From positions 1 through 34,252 of the forward strand of contig MFXW01000070.1 of the NCBI GenBank assembly GCA_001787585.1: DNA of 34,252 bases. Reading direction: 5' to 3'. The notes below the pieces were generated by a model that did no database searches, was not told where the DNA came from, and saw nothing but the letters and a program-made list of their open reading frames with translations. Shown here one piece after another: positions 1 through 7,832 of the stretch. Each line of letters opens with the position of its first letter. Position 1 is the stretch's first letter. The translations under genes and the position numbers were made by a program. The DNA comes from Candidatus Peribacteria bacterium RIFCSPHIGHO2_02_FULL_53_20. Its GTDB lineage: Bacteria > Patescibacteriota > Gracilibacteria > Peribacterales > Peribacteraceae.

Positions 1-1
1 G

Positions 2-808
2 CATATTCTCGACCACGGCACCGTCAAAGACGACCGCACGGGAACGGGAACATACAGCATCTTCGGCGCGCAGATGCGGTTTGATCTGCAATCAGGATTT
101 CCCATGCTCACAACGAAGAAACTCTCGACGCGTGCCATTATCCATGAACTTCTTTGGTTTCTGATGGGATCGACGAATACCGGTTACCTCAAGGAGAACG
201 GCGTCTCGATCTGGGACGAATGGGCGAGTGAAAAGGGAGATCTCGGACCGGTCTACGGCAAGCAGTGGAGAGCATGGGAAGGACCGAATGGTCGGGTGAT
301 CGATCAGGTCAGTGAAGTCATTGCGCAGATCAAGAAGCGACCGCATTCACGGCGTTTGATTGTTTCTGCATGGAATCCTGCAGATCTTCCAGATGAATCG
401 ATTAGTCCGCAGGCGAATGCAGCGCAAGGGAGGATGGCGTTGGCGCCGTGTCATTGTCTGTTTCAGTTCTATGTCGCAGACAAAAAATTAAGTTGCCAGC
501 TTTATCAGCGCAGTGCGGATGTGTTTCTCGGAGTGCCGTTCAATATCGCTTCCTATTCCTTACTGACGCATATGGTCGCGCAGGTGTGCGGACTCGGTGT
601 GGGGGATTTCGTGCACACATTTGGTGATGTACATTTGTATAAGAATCATGTGGAGCAGGCACGGTTGCAATTATCGCGTGAGCCGAAAGCGCTGCCACAG
701 TTCAAGATCAATCCGGAGGTGAAATCGATCTTTGATTTCCGCTTCGGGGATTTTGAGATCCTCAATTACGATCCGCATCCAGGCATAAAAGCACCGATTT
801 CTGTATAA
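2..808 (+). CDS. thyA: Thymidylate synthase, 5' truncated by window edge
   Basis: Frame is open from base 2 ([29 protein letters not shown]...); ThyA signatures [43 protein letters not shown]. Confidence 0.97.
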   Translation, partial: HILDHGTVKDDRTGTGTYSIFGAQMRFDLQSGFPMLTTKKLSTRAIIHELLWFLMGSTNTGYLKENGVSIWDEWASEKGDLGPVYGKQWRAWEGPNGRVIDQVSEVIAQIKKRPHSRRLIVSAWNPADLPDESISPQANAAQGRMALAPCHCLFQFYVADKKLSCQLYQRSADVFLGVPFNIASYSLLTHMVAQVCGLGVGDFVHTFGDVHLYKNHVEQARLQLSREPKALPQFKINPEVKSIFDFRFGDFEILNYDPHPGIKAPISV

Positions 809-834
809 AATAAAACCCCCTAAATACGGGGGTT
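804..834 (-). terminator. Intrinsic terminator (minus direction)
   Basis: Plus strand AACCCCC(814-820) TAAATAC GGGGGTT(828-834); the T-rich tract (TTATTTTATA) follows the hairpin only when read on the minus strand. Confidence 0.6.
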
Positions 835-870
835 CGAACACCTTTAGTACACAGTACGAATCGTCAATCT
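806..870 (-). ncRNA. Putative ~60-65 nt small RNA on the minus strand (promoter + intrinsic terminator)
   Basis: Minus strand: TTGACA-N17-TACACT (905-877), predicted start near 870, then AGATTGACGATTCGTACTGTGTACTAAAGGTGTTCG, then hairpin AACCCCC-GTATTTA-GGGGGTT followed by TTATTTTAT. No ORF of note. Confidence 0.5.
852..869 (+). repeat. 18-bp direct repeat CAGTACGAATCGTCAATC, copy 1
   Basis: Identical 18-mer at 956-973. Confidence 0.9.
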
Positions 871-876
871 AGAGAG

Positions 877-905
877 AGTGTACGTTTGTACACTTGCCTT
901 GTCAA
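877..905 (-). promoter_or_regulatory. Sigma70-like promoter TTGACA-17-TACACT overlapped by a perfect dyad operator
   Basis: Plus-strand TGTCAA at 900-905 and AGTGTA at 877-882; dyad AGTGTAC-GTTT-GTACACT at 877-894 covers the -10 and part of the spacer. Confidence 0.55.
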
Positions 906-938
906 CACACCTTTGTAATGTCCTATTGCCGCCGTTGT

Positions 939-1009
939 GGGGTGGGCATGGTGCGCAGTACGAATCGTCAATCGATACTGCGGGGGTTCGAGTCCCCTCC
1001 GCTCCACCA
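939..1009 (+). ncRNA. tRNA-like element: intact T-arm/acceptor/CCA, aberrant D- and anticodon-arm regions
   Basis: GGGGTGG(939-945) pairs with CCGCTCC with G-U wobbles including G3:U70; T-arm GGGGG-TTCGAGT-CCCCT; discriminator A plus encoded CCA at 1007-1009. The middle is GCATGGTGC and the long hairpin GCAGTA...TACTGC rather than canonical arms. Confidence 0.5.
956..973 (+). repeat. 18-bp direct repeat CAGTACGAATCGTCAATC, copy 2 (inside tRNA-like element)
   Basis: Identical 18-mer at 852-869. Confidence 0.9.
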
Positions 1010-1032
1010 ACGCGGCGGCGTATAGTACTTCC

Positions 1033-1515
1033 GTGCGCATTTCCCTCATTGCCGCCGCTTCGGAAAACAATGTGATCGGCAATCACGGGAAGATTCCGTG
1101 GGATATTCCTGAGGATCTGCAGCACTTCCGCACGGTCACGCTTGGAAAGCCGATCATTATGGGACGCAAGACGTACGAATCGATCGGGCATCCACTGCCG
1201 AAGCGACAGAATATTGTCATCACGCGGCAGGAGGATTTTGTTGCAGAAGGGTGTGAGGTGGTTTCTTCCTTGGAGGACGCGTTGCGGGTTGCAGGAAAAG
1301 ATCATTCCGAAGAAGTGTTTGTGATTGGGGGAGGGGAAATCTATCGAGAAGCATTACCGAAGGCAGACCGCGTCTATCTCACGCGCGTGCATGCGACGAT
1401 TGAAGGCGATGCATATTTTCCGGAGTTCCATCCAGAGCATTGGGTGGAAGTGAGCAAGGAGAGACATGAGGGTGAGCCGGCATGGACATATTTGGTGTAT
1501 GAAAAAAGGTTATAG
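1033..1515 (+). CDS. folA: Dihydrofolate reductase (GTG start assumed)
   Basis: VRISLIAAASENNVIGNHGKIPWDIPEDLQHFRTVTLGKPIIMGRKTYESIG...VIGGGEIYREALPKADRVYLTRV. Track start 937 would read through the tRNA-like element. Confidence 0.93.
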   Translation: MRISLIAAASENNVIGNHGKIPWDIPEDLQHFRTVTLGKPIIMGRKTYESIGHPLPKRQNIVITRQEDFVAEGCEVVSSLEDALRVAGKDHSEEVFVIGGGEIYREALPKADRVYLTRVHATIEGDAYFPEFHPEHWVEVSKERHEGEPAWTYLVYEKRL

Positions 1516-1591
1516 GGGGTAGGGTGTGGGGCGTAGGATAGTTTCTCTGGGATCGGAATTTTGGCTTATATAAAACAAAAAGCAGGTGTTC

Positions 1592-2608
1592 ATGCTTTTC
1601 AATTGCCATTATGCTATTGCACTCTTTTTCGGGGTGCACACTGTGCGCGCAATGAACGAGAACCCTACAGCAACGGCAGAGATGGAGGCGCCTCCGATGC
1701 CCATCCTCACGGCGGAGGAACGGCTCCAAAGAGCAACAACATATGCGGATACTCTTGGAGATGTTTCTGGTCAAATCGATAAAGAATTGGCCATTCTGCA
1801 GATTGAAGTACAGCAGGAAATCATCGATGCAAGTGATGGAACTGCGGCGGGTATCCGGCAGACATTGCTGACGCGTCAACAGGTGATCGCACCGCTTGCA
1901 TCGAAATACGGCAGCGTGCAGGTAGCGAACCTAGAGCCCGGAGTCGGCGGTATGGCACCGGTCGGCGGGGAAGTTTCGGAGATTTATGTGAGTGCTGGAC
2001 AGGTGGTGAGTGGTGATTTTCAGGACTTACAGGGAATTTTGGTGCATGAAAAGCGTCACACGGATCAGGTGGATTTGCAAACGGGCGAAGCAGCGACGCT
2101 CATCGTCGATGGTCAAGAAGTGATGGATGACACGGTGCTTCTGGAAGGGGATACAGAGACACATGTGATCGATGTGACCGGATATAATCGGGGCGATCGT
2201 CCTAATGCGGTGTACGGGGAAGGAAAGGAGATTGCCGATGCGATCCAGGTGCACAGTGCGGATACCTGGAATGAAGTGCTTACGAAGACAGGCGACGTGG
2301 AGGCGCTGCAGAATGCCGTGTGGATCAATGGAGTGGAGCAGGAGTCCCTTTCCGGAGATGACATTGCGAAGGAAGCTGATCAAACAGGGTATATGTTCAA
2401 TGAAGCCTTTATCGCTGCGCAAAATAAAGCATGGGCGACCGCGATTGAGAGCGGAAAATTAGAAGCGGAGGAGGTGCAGGAAGTGGCAGATCAACTGGGT
2501 ATCGAGCTTTCTTCCAAGGTGAATCTGGCGATTGCGAGGGTCGCGGCGGATACGCGGAAGATGTATCTGCACGGACCGGCGGAGAGGCAGACGGCGTTGG
2601 CGGCGTGA
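1592..2608 (+). CDS. Secreted protein with HEXXH motif (putative zinc metallopeptidase)
   Basis: Signal-like N-terminus MLFNCHYAIALFFGVHTVRA; QGILVHEKRHTDQVD (HEKRH). Alternative GTG start at 1586 or ATG at 1652 region. Confidence 0.7.
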   Translation: MLFNCHYAIALFFGVHTVRAMNENPTATAEMEAPPMPILTAEERLQRATTYADTLGDVSGQIDKELAILQIEVQQEIIDASDGTAAGIRQTLLTRQQVIAPLASKYGSVQVANLEPGVGGMAPVGGEVSEIYVSAGQVVSGDFQDLQGILVHEKRHTDQVDLQTGEAATLIVDGQEVMDDTVLLEGDTETHVIDVTGYNRGDRPNAVYGEGKEIADAIQVHSADTWNEVLTKTGDVEALQNAVWINGVEQESLSGDDIAKEADQTGYMFNEAFIAAQNKAWATAIESGKLEAEEVQEVADQLGIELSSKVNLAIARVAADTRKMYLHGPAERQTALAA

Positions 2609-2612
2609 TGAT

Positions 2613-2646
2613 TGTAGGGGAGACGCAACAGCGTTGCGTCTCTACA
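2613..2646. repeat. Palindromic repeat of the GTAGAGACG family, copy A
   Basis: TGTAGGGGAGACGCAACAGCGTTGCGTCTCTACA between convergent genes; possibly doubles as a terminator. Confidence 0.75.
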
Positions 2647-2656
2647 TGGTTGACGT

Positions 2657-3223
2657 TTATCTTCCAATCAACCGTAAAAATTCTTCCCGCGTCTTTTCAT
2701 CCTTTTTGATCAATCCTTTCACACAGCTGGTGATTGCTTTGGAATGCTGTTTCTCCACGCCCCGCATCATCATGCAAAGGTGCTCGGCTTCGCAGACGAC
2801 GGCGATGCCTTTGGGCTTTAAGACGGATTCCAGTGCATCGCAGATCTGCTGTGTGAGGCGTTCCTGGGTCTGGAGCCTGCGTGCAAACATATCGATAATC
2901 CGGGGGATTTTGCTGAGACCGATGATGTGTTTATTCGGCACGTAGCCCACGTGTACTTTTCCGATGAAGGGGAGCAGATGGTGCTCGCAGAGGCTGTAGC
3001 ATTCGATATCGGTCACGATTACCATACCGTCGGTTTCTGAAGGGAAGAGCGCGCCGTTGACGATCGTTTTCAGATCTTCGTCGTAGCCTTTCGTGAGGAA
3101 TTGAAAAGCTTCTGAGGCGCGTTTGGGGGTCTTTAAGAGCTCTTTGCGCTTGGGGTCTTCGCCGATGGCTTTGAGGAGCTTTTGGAACAGGTCTTGCATG
3201 GTTTCTGATAATGGTATTCCCAT
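2657..3223 (-). CDS. folE: GTP cyclohydrolase I
   Basis: [35 protein letters not shown]..., [44 protein letters not shown]. Start ATG at 3223 preferred over the upstream extension. Confidence 0.96.
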   Translation of the reverse strand: MGIPLSETMQDLFQKLLKAIGEDPKRKELLKTPKRASEAFQFLTKGYDEDLKTIVNGALFPSETDGMVIVTDIECYSLCEHHLLPFIGKVHVGYVPNKHIIGLSKIPRIIDMFARRLQTQERLTQQICDALESVLKPKGIAVVCEAEHLCMMMRGVEKQHSKAITSCVKGLIKKDEKTREEFLRLIGR

Positions 3224-3225
3224 TG

Positions 3226-3415
3226 TACTTTCTTTGTCTGCGCGACAAAGAAAGTACCAAAGAAAGCGCACCGCGCGCCAGAGCTCCTCCGCCCGGCCCT
3301 GTGTCTCGATGGAAACGCCTGCAAGGATTCGGCGTTTCCCTCTCGACTCCGCTGCGGCGGAAAGCAGGGCCTTCCCCCGCACCCCCCGTGGCGCGCGACC
3401 CCGCCGCGGCCTTTT
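3226..3415. repeat. Structured intergenic repeat element, copy 1 (terminal hairpin plus nested inverted repeats)
   Basis: TACTTTCTTTGTC-TGCGC-GACAAAGAAAGTA hairpin, then CAAAGAAAGCGCACC; nested pairs CGCGCGCCA/TGGCGCGCG, GGCCCTG/CAGGGCC, GGAAACGCC/GGCGTTTCC. Confidence 0.7.
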
Positions 3416-3910
3416 TTATAAAACTACGAGTGTTTTCACACATGCTTGATTCTTTGTTTTTTTGAACAATTCTTTCCAGGATTTCTTGACGACCGGATGA
3501 GTCGTTTGCGGATCGACAAGTTCACAGAGCGGCTCCAGGACAAAGCGGCGCTCGTGCATTCTTGGGTGGGGGAGGATCAAATCTTTCGTATTGCTGATGA
3601 GGTCTCCATATAGAAGGAGATCCAGATCGATTGTTCGGGGACCGAAGCGGTAGGGAGGGGCTTTGCCGAGAGATTGTTCGATGCTTTGCAGAATCAGATG
3701 GATTTGCTCGGGGGATTTCTCTGTTGTAGCTTGAGCAACAGCATTCAGAAAATCCTCTTGGGTCTCGACTTCGCGGGCGGCAGTGCGGTAGACTGAGGAG
3801 AAGCGGATATCCGGGAGATGCTCGCGGAGCATGGTTGCAGCTTGCCGGAGGTTTTCTTTGGGGGAGATGTTGCTACCGAGGCCGATCAAGATCTGTTGTT
3901 TGGGAGCCAT
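3416..3910 (-). CDS. folK: 2-amino-4-hydroxy-6-hydroxymethyldihydropteridine pyrophosphokinase
   Basis: MAPKQQILIGLGSNISPKENL..., VETQEDFLNAVAQ, RFGPRTIDLDLLLYGD, LPHPRMHERRFVLEPLCEL. Confidence 0.95.
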   Translation of the reverse strand: MAPKQQILIGLGSNISPKENLRQAATMLREHLPDIRFSSVYRTAAREVETQEDFLNAVAQATTEKSPEQIHLILQSIEQSLGKAPPYRFGPRTIDLDLLLYGDLISNTKDLILPHPRMHERRFVLEPLCELVDPQTTHPVVKKSWKELFKKTKNQACVKTLVVL

Positions 3911-3919
3911 GCGATAAGA

Positions 3920-4068
3920 ATCTACTTTCTTTTGTCTGCCGGACAAAAGAAAGTAGCAAAGAAAAGCGCACCCACCTTCGTCCGCTGAGGCGGACTACGG
4001 ATGGGCAGGCCCGCTTGCCCGGCGTAGCTCGCAAGCGAAGTCGGGTGGCGCACGGAGCCCACCCGACC
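3920..4068. repeat. Structured intergenic repeat element, copy 2
   Basis: TACTTTCTTTTGTC-TGCCG-GACAAAAGAAAGTA hairpin, then CAAAGAAAAGCGCACCCACC; GTCCGC/GCGGAC, GGGCA/TGCCC and GCGCACCCACC...GGGTGGCGC pairings. Confidence 0.7.
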
Positions 4069-4069
4069 A

Positions 4070-4411
4070 TTATGGTCGTTGGATTGTTGCTTTTACCCCT
4101 CGAACCCCCGGTAGAGGCTCCTTCCACACCGAAACTTTTACGGATTGTGGTTTGTAGGATTTCAGAATCATTTCCGCAATATCCTCTGCCAGTCGTTCGA
4201 TCGTTTTTCGCTCTGTTTTGGCAAGAGCGCGGACAGCATTTGTCAGTTTTTCATAGTCAATGCCCCTAGTGACATCATCAGATTTTCCCACGGGAGAGAG
4301 ATCACCGAGGAGTTCGATGGTCACCAGAATTCGTTGCTCTGTTTTACGTTCCTTCTCTGGGACGCCGATGTGTGTCCAGAGTTCGAGGTCGGTGATGCAG
4401 AGGGAATCCAC
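4070..4411 (-). CDS. folB: Dihydroneopterin aldolase
   Basis: MDSLCITDLELWTHIGVPEKERKTEQRILVTIEL...IDYEKLTNAV...TIERLAEDIAEMIL...VKVSVWKEPLPGV. Confidence 0.93.
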   Translation of the reverse strand: MDSLCITDLELWTHIGVPEKERKTEQRILVTIELLGDLSPVGKSDDVTRGIDYEKLTNAVRALAKTERKTIERLAEDIAEMILKSYKPQSVKVSVWKEPLPGVRGVKATIQRP

Positions 4412-4636
4412 AACACTATTCTAGCATCTTGTTTGGCCCTGCCAGAGCAGTGGTATCTGTTTTTGGATGTGGCTGAAGATCACCCAAAATTCTCCAACGG
4501 TAGTTTTTTATTGCATCTCCATGTGATTGGAGATCTCGAAGATCACAGGCATCTCGGATAATGGATCGCCAATCATCGCCGTCATCCAATTCTGAAGAAG
4601 GTAAAGGTGACATGTAAGCAGTATATCACATGCCTC

Positions 4637-7066
4637 TTATTCAACTTCCAAGTGTTGCTTCACCCCAAAGAGCTCCATCCGCTCCGCCATCGGTGTTGCG
4701 GCGATCCAGCGTGCAAGCCACTTCGTCACCGTGATTGCGGTGAACATCGAGAGGAAGACTCCAAGCCCCAGAGTGATGGCAAAGCCGCGAACGAGCGAAG
4801 TACCGATCGTGAAGAGAATGGCGCAGGTGATGAGGGTAGAGACGTTTCCATCGCGAATGCTTGGCCATGCTTTTTCGAAGCCGGTTTCCAGTGCGAGTGA
4901 GAAATTGCGACCGCGTCTCAGCTCTTCTTTGATGCGCTCGAAGATGAGCACGTTGGCGTCCACGGCCATGCCGGTACTGAGAATGATGCCCGCCATGCCG
5001 GCGAGTGTGAGCACTACGTACTGACCGGAGAAGAGGAAGAGGGGAATTTTCATCAGGACGAAATAGAGGATTGCGTAGAGGAAGAGCGAAATATCTGCGA
5101 GTACGCCGAGCATGCGGTAGACGAGGAGCATGTAGATCATGAGGAGCACGATGCCGACGACCGCAGCCTGCATGGAGGTGCGCAGGGCATTTGCGCCGAG
5201 TGTGGCCTCTACGGTGCGCTGACCTGACAGGAAGATCGGCGCAGGAATGGCGCCGGTATTCAGATCCTGGGCGAGAAGCCTGGCCTCGTCGAAGTTCTTA
5301 CTGCCCGTAATCACGGCAGAGCCGCCGGAGATTTCTCCTTGGACGACGGGCGCGGAGATGAGATCTCCGCCGACGAAGATCGCGAGGCGCTTGCCGGTGT
5401 TCCTTTTCGTGAGTTCCTGGAAGAGCTTGCCACCTTCGTCATCAAAGAGGATCTGTACAACCGGAATATTGGTCACGGGATCCAGCGTGACGGTGGCCGA
5501 GCGAAAGTGTTTGCCATCGAGTGAGGTGTCTTTCCAGCCTGTCGGCATGAGCGAGAAGAAGATGGAGCGGATATACGCGGCATCTTCGGTGCTCCGCACG
5601 TCGCCCCGCTGGAGCGCACCAAGAATTTCCGTCCCTCGCGAGCCATCGGCATCTTTTGTAAGAATCAGTTCATCGTAACTGGCGATGTCGCTCGTGGAAC
5701 GCACTGCCGAGTCCGTGCGGATGACGTGGTAGCCGAACTGGGTTTCCACAGGAGCGCTTACCTGACCGACTTTTTGAGTGAAAGCGACCTGTTCAAATGC
5801 AGGAAGCATCGATCCGCGACCGATGGGATCGATCTTGCCACCCAGGGCTGCAGAATCGCCGTCGGAGTAGGTGCGAGCCAAACCTTCAAAACTCTTCCCT
5901 GCATCAATTTCCGCTTTGATTCTCTGTGCGAGGATCAGAGCTTCTTCTTTCGTACGCTTCATGGTCGGTTTCGCCTGCGCTGCGCCGGCATACGCAATGA
6001 GAATGTGACTGGCATCCACCTCCTCGCGTCCGGGGACAAAGGAACGCAGGAAGAGGACACGGCTACTACCGTCATCCATGGTGACAGACTGAAGGTCACC
6101 GGGTTTCATACTGCGGACAACGCCGGTGATGCGCGGCGGGATCTTTGCATCCAGAGTGGTTTTCTCATGGGTTTCGTAGGAGGCACCCTCTTCGCGATCG
6201 GCGAGAAGACCGAAGGCCTTCGGCGCCTCATTGATCGTGCGACCGGTTTGCGTCTTTGCACGCGCAATTTCGCTGAGGAAAATTCCATCGACCTGCTGTT
6301 CCACCGGGTTTCCCTCCGCATCCTGACCGGGAACCGTAATGGTCGCATTGCGGCGAAGCACACCGGAGCCGGGTGCTTTATTCCAAAGATCCTCAAGCCC
6401 TTTTGGCAAAGCGTCTTTGAAGTACATCTGTTCGCCGAGGGAAGCCACACCCAATTTGCCGCTCTGGTCTTCCCCGAGCTGCGTGAGCGTGATGCCGCTT
6501 TCACTCAGGCGGCGCTGCGCATTTGCAACAGACTTTTGCACGCCCAGTTTGTATTCCTCCGTCGCCTCTGTGAACTCCTCTTTAAATTCCAGTTTGATCG
6601 TCTTTCCCACGGTCGCGATGCACTGTTGGACATCCACAATGCCCGGACACTCCACGAGGAGGTGCTTTTCCGTGCCGATCGTCGAGGGGGTGATCGTCGC
6701 TTCGCTCACGCCGAGACTGTTGATGCGGCGCTCGAGCACGACACGGATAGCCTCAAGCACGTTGCGTTGCTGCTCTTCGAGTGACACGATCTGCAACTCA
6801 AGTTCGCCGATAGTTTCAGCGGAAGCCCCCTGGGCATGCAGCTTCGCGATCTGCACCTTCAAGGTTTCCTTCTGATCGAGCATCTCCTGTTCAGAAATGC
6901 GGAAATCAAGCTGGGTGCCTCCTGCGAGATCCAAACCGAAGTGGATTCTCGGGGAACGCAATCCCGGAGCCCACTGACGCATGGATTGTGGGAGAGCGAG
7001 GAATGCGATGAGGACTGCGACAATCGCGGTGATGACAGGCCAGACTAGAGAGCGTTGTTTGGGCAT
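4637..7066 (-). CDS. secD: SecD protein translocase subunit with inserted parvulin-type PPIase domain
   Basis: SecD N-terminus (IHFGLDLAGGTQLDFRI), P1 head (FDDEGGKLFQELTKRNTGKRLAIFVGGDLISAPVVQGEISGGSAVITG) and TM block (AGIILSTGMAVDANVLIFERIKEELRRG). Between them VDASHILIAYAG...FEGLARTYSDGDSAALGGKIDPIGRGSMLPAFEQVAFTQKVGQVSAPVETQFGYHVIRTD is rotamase-like. Confidence 0.93.
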   Translation of the reverse strand: MPKQRSLVWPVITAIVAVLIAFLALPQSMRQWAPGLRSPRIHFGLDLAGGTQLDFRISEQEMLDQKETLKVQIAKLHAQGASAETIGELELQIVSLEEQQRNVLEAIRVVLERRINSLGVSEATITPSTIGTEKHLLVECPGIVDVQQCIATVGKTIKLEFKEEFTEATEEYKLGVQKSVANAQRRLSESGITLTQLGEDQSGKLGVASLGEQMYFKDALPKGLEDLWNKAPGSGVLRRNATITVPGQDAEGNPVEQQVDGIFLSEIARAKTQTGRTINEAPKAFGLLADREEGASYETHEKTTLDAKIPPRITGVVRSMKPGDLQSVTMDDGSSRVLFLRSFVPGREEVDASHILIAYAGAAQAKPTMKRTKEEALILAQRIKAEIDAGKSFEGLARTYSDGDSAALGGKIDPIGRGSMLPAFEQVAFTQKVGQVSAPVETQFGYHVIRTDSAVRSTSDIASYDELILTKDADGSRGTEILGALQRGDVRSTEDAAYIRSIFFSLMPTGWKDTSLDGKHFRSATVTLDPVTNIPVVQILFDDEGGKLFQELTKRNTGKRLAIFVGGDLISAPVVQGEISGGSAVITGSKNFDEARLLAQDLNTGAIPAPIFLSGQRTVEATLGANALRTSMQAAVVGIVLLMIYMLLVYRMLGVLADISLFLYAILYFVLMKIPLFLFSGQYVVLTLAGMAGIILSTGMAVDANVLIFERIKEELRRGRNFSLALETGFEKAWPSIRDGNVSTLITCAILFTIGTSLVRGFAITLGLGVFLSMFTAITVTKWLARWIAATPMAERMELFGVKQHLEVE

Positions 7067-7078
7067 GATGGAGGGATT

Positions 7079-7744
7079 TTACGGAAGAGGGGTGAAGGTG
7101 ACATGCAGACCGACATTGACGTCATCGGCAAAGACGCGGGCAAGTTCGGCGGAGGGGATTCCCGTGATGATAATGTCATCTTTGAGTTCGGCGGTATCCA
7201 CCTGGAGCTTGGCCACAAGGCGACCGCGTACGAAAAGACCGATATTTTTCCCCACATTCTCCCGAAAGATCATGCGCATGAGCTTGCGTCCTTCTTCAGT
7301 GAATTCGAGCGTGATCCGACCCTTATTGTCCGGCTCTTCAGCAGCTTCTATCCACTCCAGGTGTTCCTGCGTGATCTGGGTCTCTACAAATCCGCCGTGT
7401 CCTTCCGCTTCCATAGTCGGTGTTTCCTTCTCCTTGGCCTCGCGCATAATGCGGAGCTCGAAAGGCGCTGTGAGATCTTCTCTGAGGAGATCGGCTGCTG
7501 CTTCCGTAACAACGGAGAAGGAAAGCTCTGGTCCCCCCTGTTTTTGGCTGACATCAAGACCCCGGACATCCTCTCCCATACCCTGCAGCCTGCGTTCTAC
7601 GACGCGCATCACAGCAAGCGAAAGCAGGGTAAGGCGGCTGGGATCCTCGGTATCGAACTGCAGACGGTAGGTAGAGCTCACGGAGCCGCCACAACCAACG
7701 AGAAGGGTGCTCAGGGAAAGACCGACGATGAAACGGCGAAACAT
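7079..7744 (-). CDS. Lipoprotein with SecD-P1-head-like domain
   Basis: Lipobox LLVGC; C-terminus ITLEFTEEGRKLMRMIFRENVGKNIGLFVRGRLVAKLQVDTAELKDDIIITG resembles the SecD P1 head; adjacent to secD. Confidence 0.75.
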   Translation of the reverse strand: MFRRFIVGLSLSTLLVGCGGSVSSTYRLQFDTEDPSRLTLLSLAVMRVVERRLQGMGEDVRGLDVSQKQGGPELSFSVVTEAAADLLREDLTAPFELRIMREAKEKETPTMEAEGHGGFVETQITQEHLEWIEAAEEPDNKGRITLEFTEEGRKLMRMIFRENVGKNIGLFVRGRLVAKLQVDTAELKDDIIITGIPSAELARVFADDVNVGLHVTFTPLP

Positions 7745-7832
7745 GTGGCAGAGAGTGTATGGGGAAAAGGCAAAATGGAAAATTGAAAATGGGGAATTAC
7801 CATCAACTCTTCGGAACTCCTTGTTGGTTTTG

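Noticed and set aside
806-1009. Compact or permuted tmRNA
   Set aside because: Acceptor end and G3:U70 fit, but there is no tag ORF or tmRNA 5' sequence and only about 200 bp is available.
844-1305. 153-aa minus ORF containing GGAEGTRTPAVS
   Set aside because: GTRTP-type peptide is the typical spurious translation antisense to a tRNA T-arm; it also overlaps folA.
3123-3465. Overlapping ORFs with [15 protein letters not shown]-like sequence
   Set aside because: Translations of the structured repeat element, not genes.
4416-4613. 65-aa minus ORF between folB and secD
   Set aside because: No family resemblance and weak start context; may be real but cannot be supported.
5726-6784. 352-aa plus-strand ORF
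   Set aside because: Lies entirely antisense to well-supported secD; shadow ORF.
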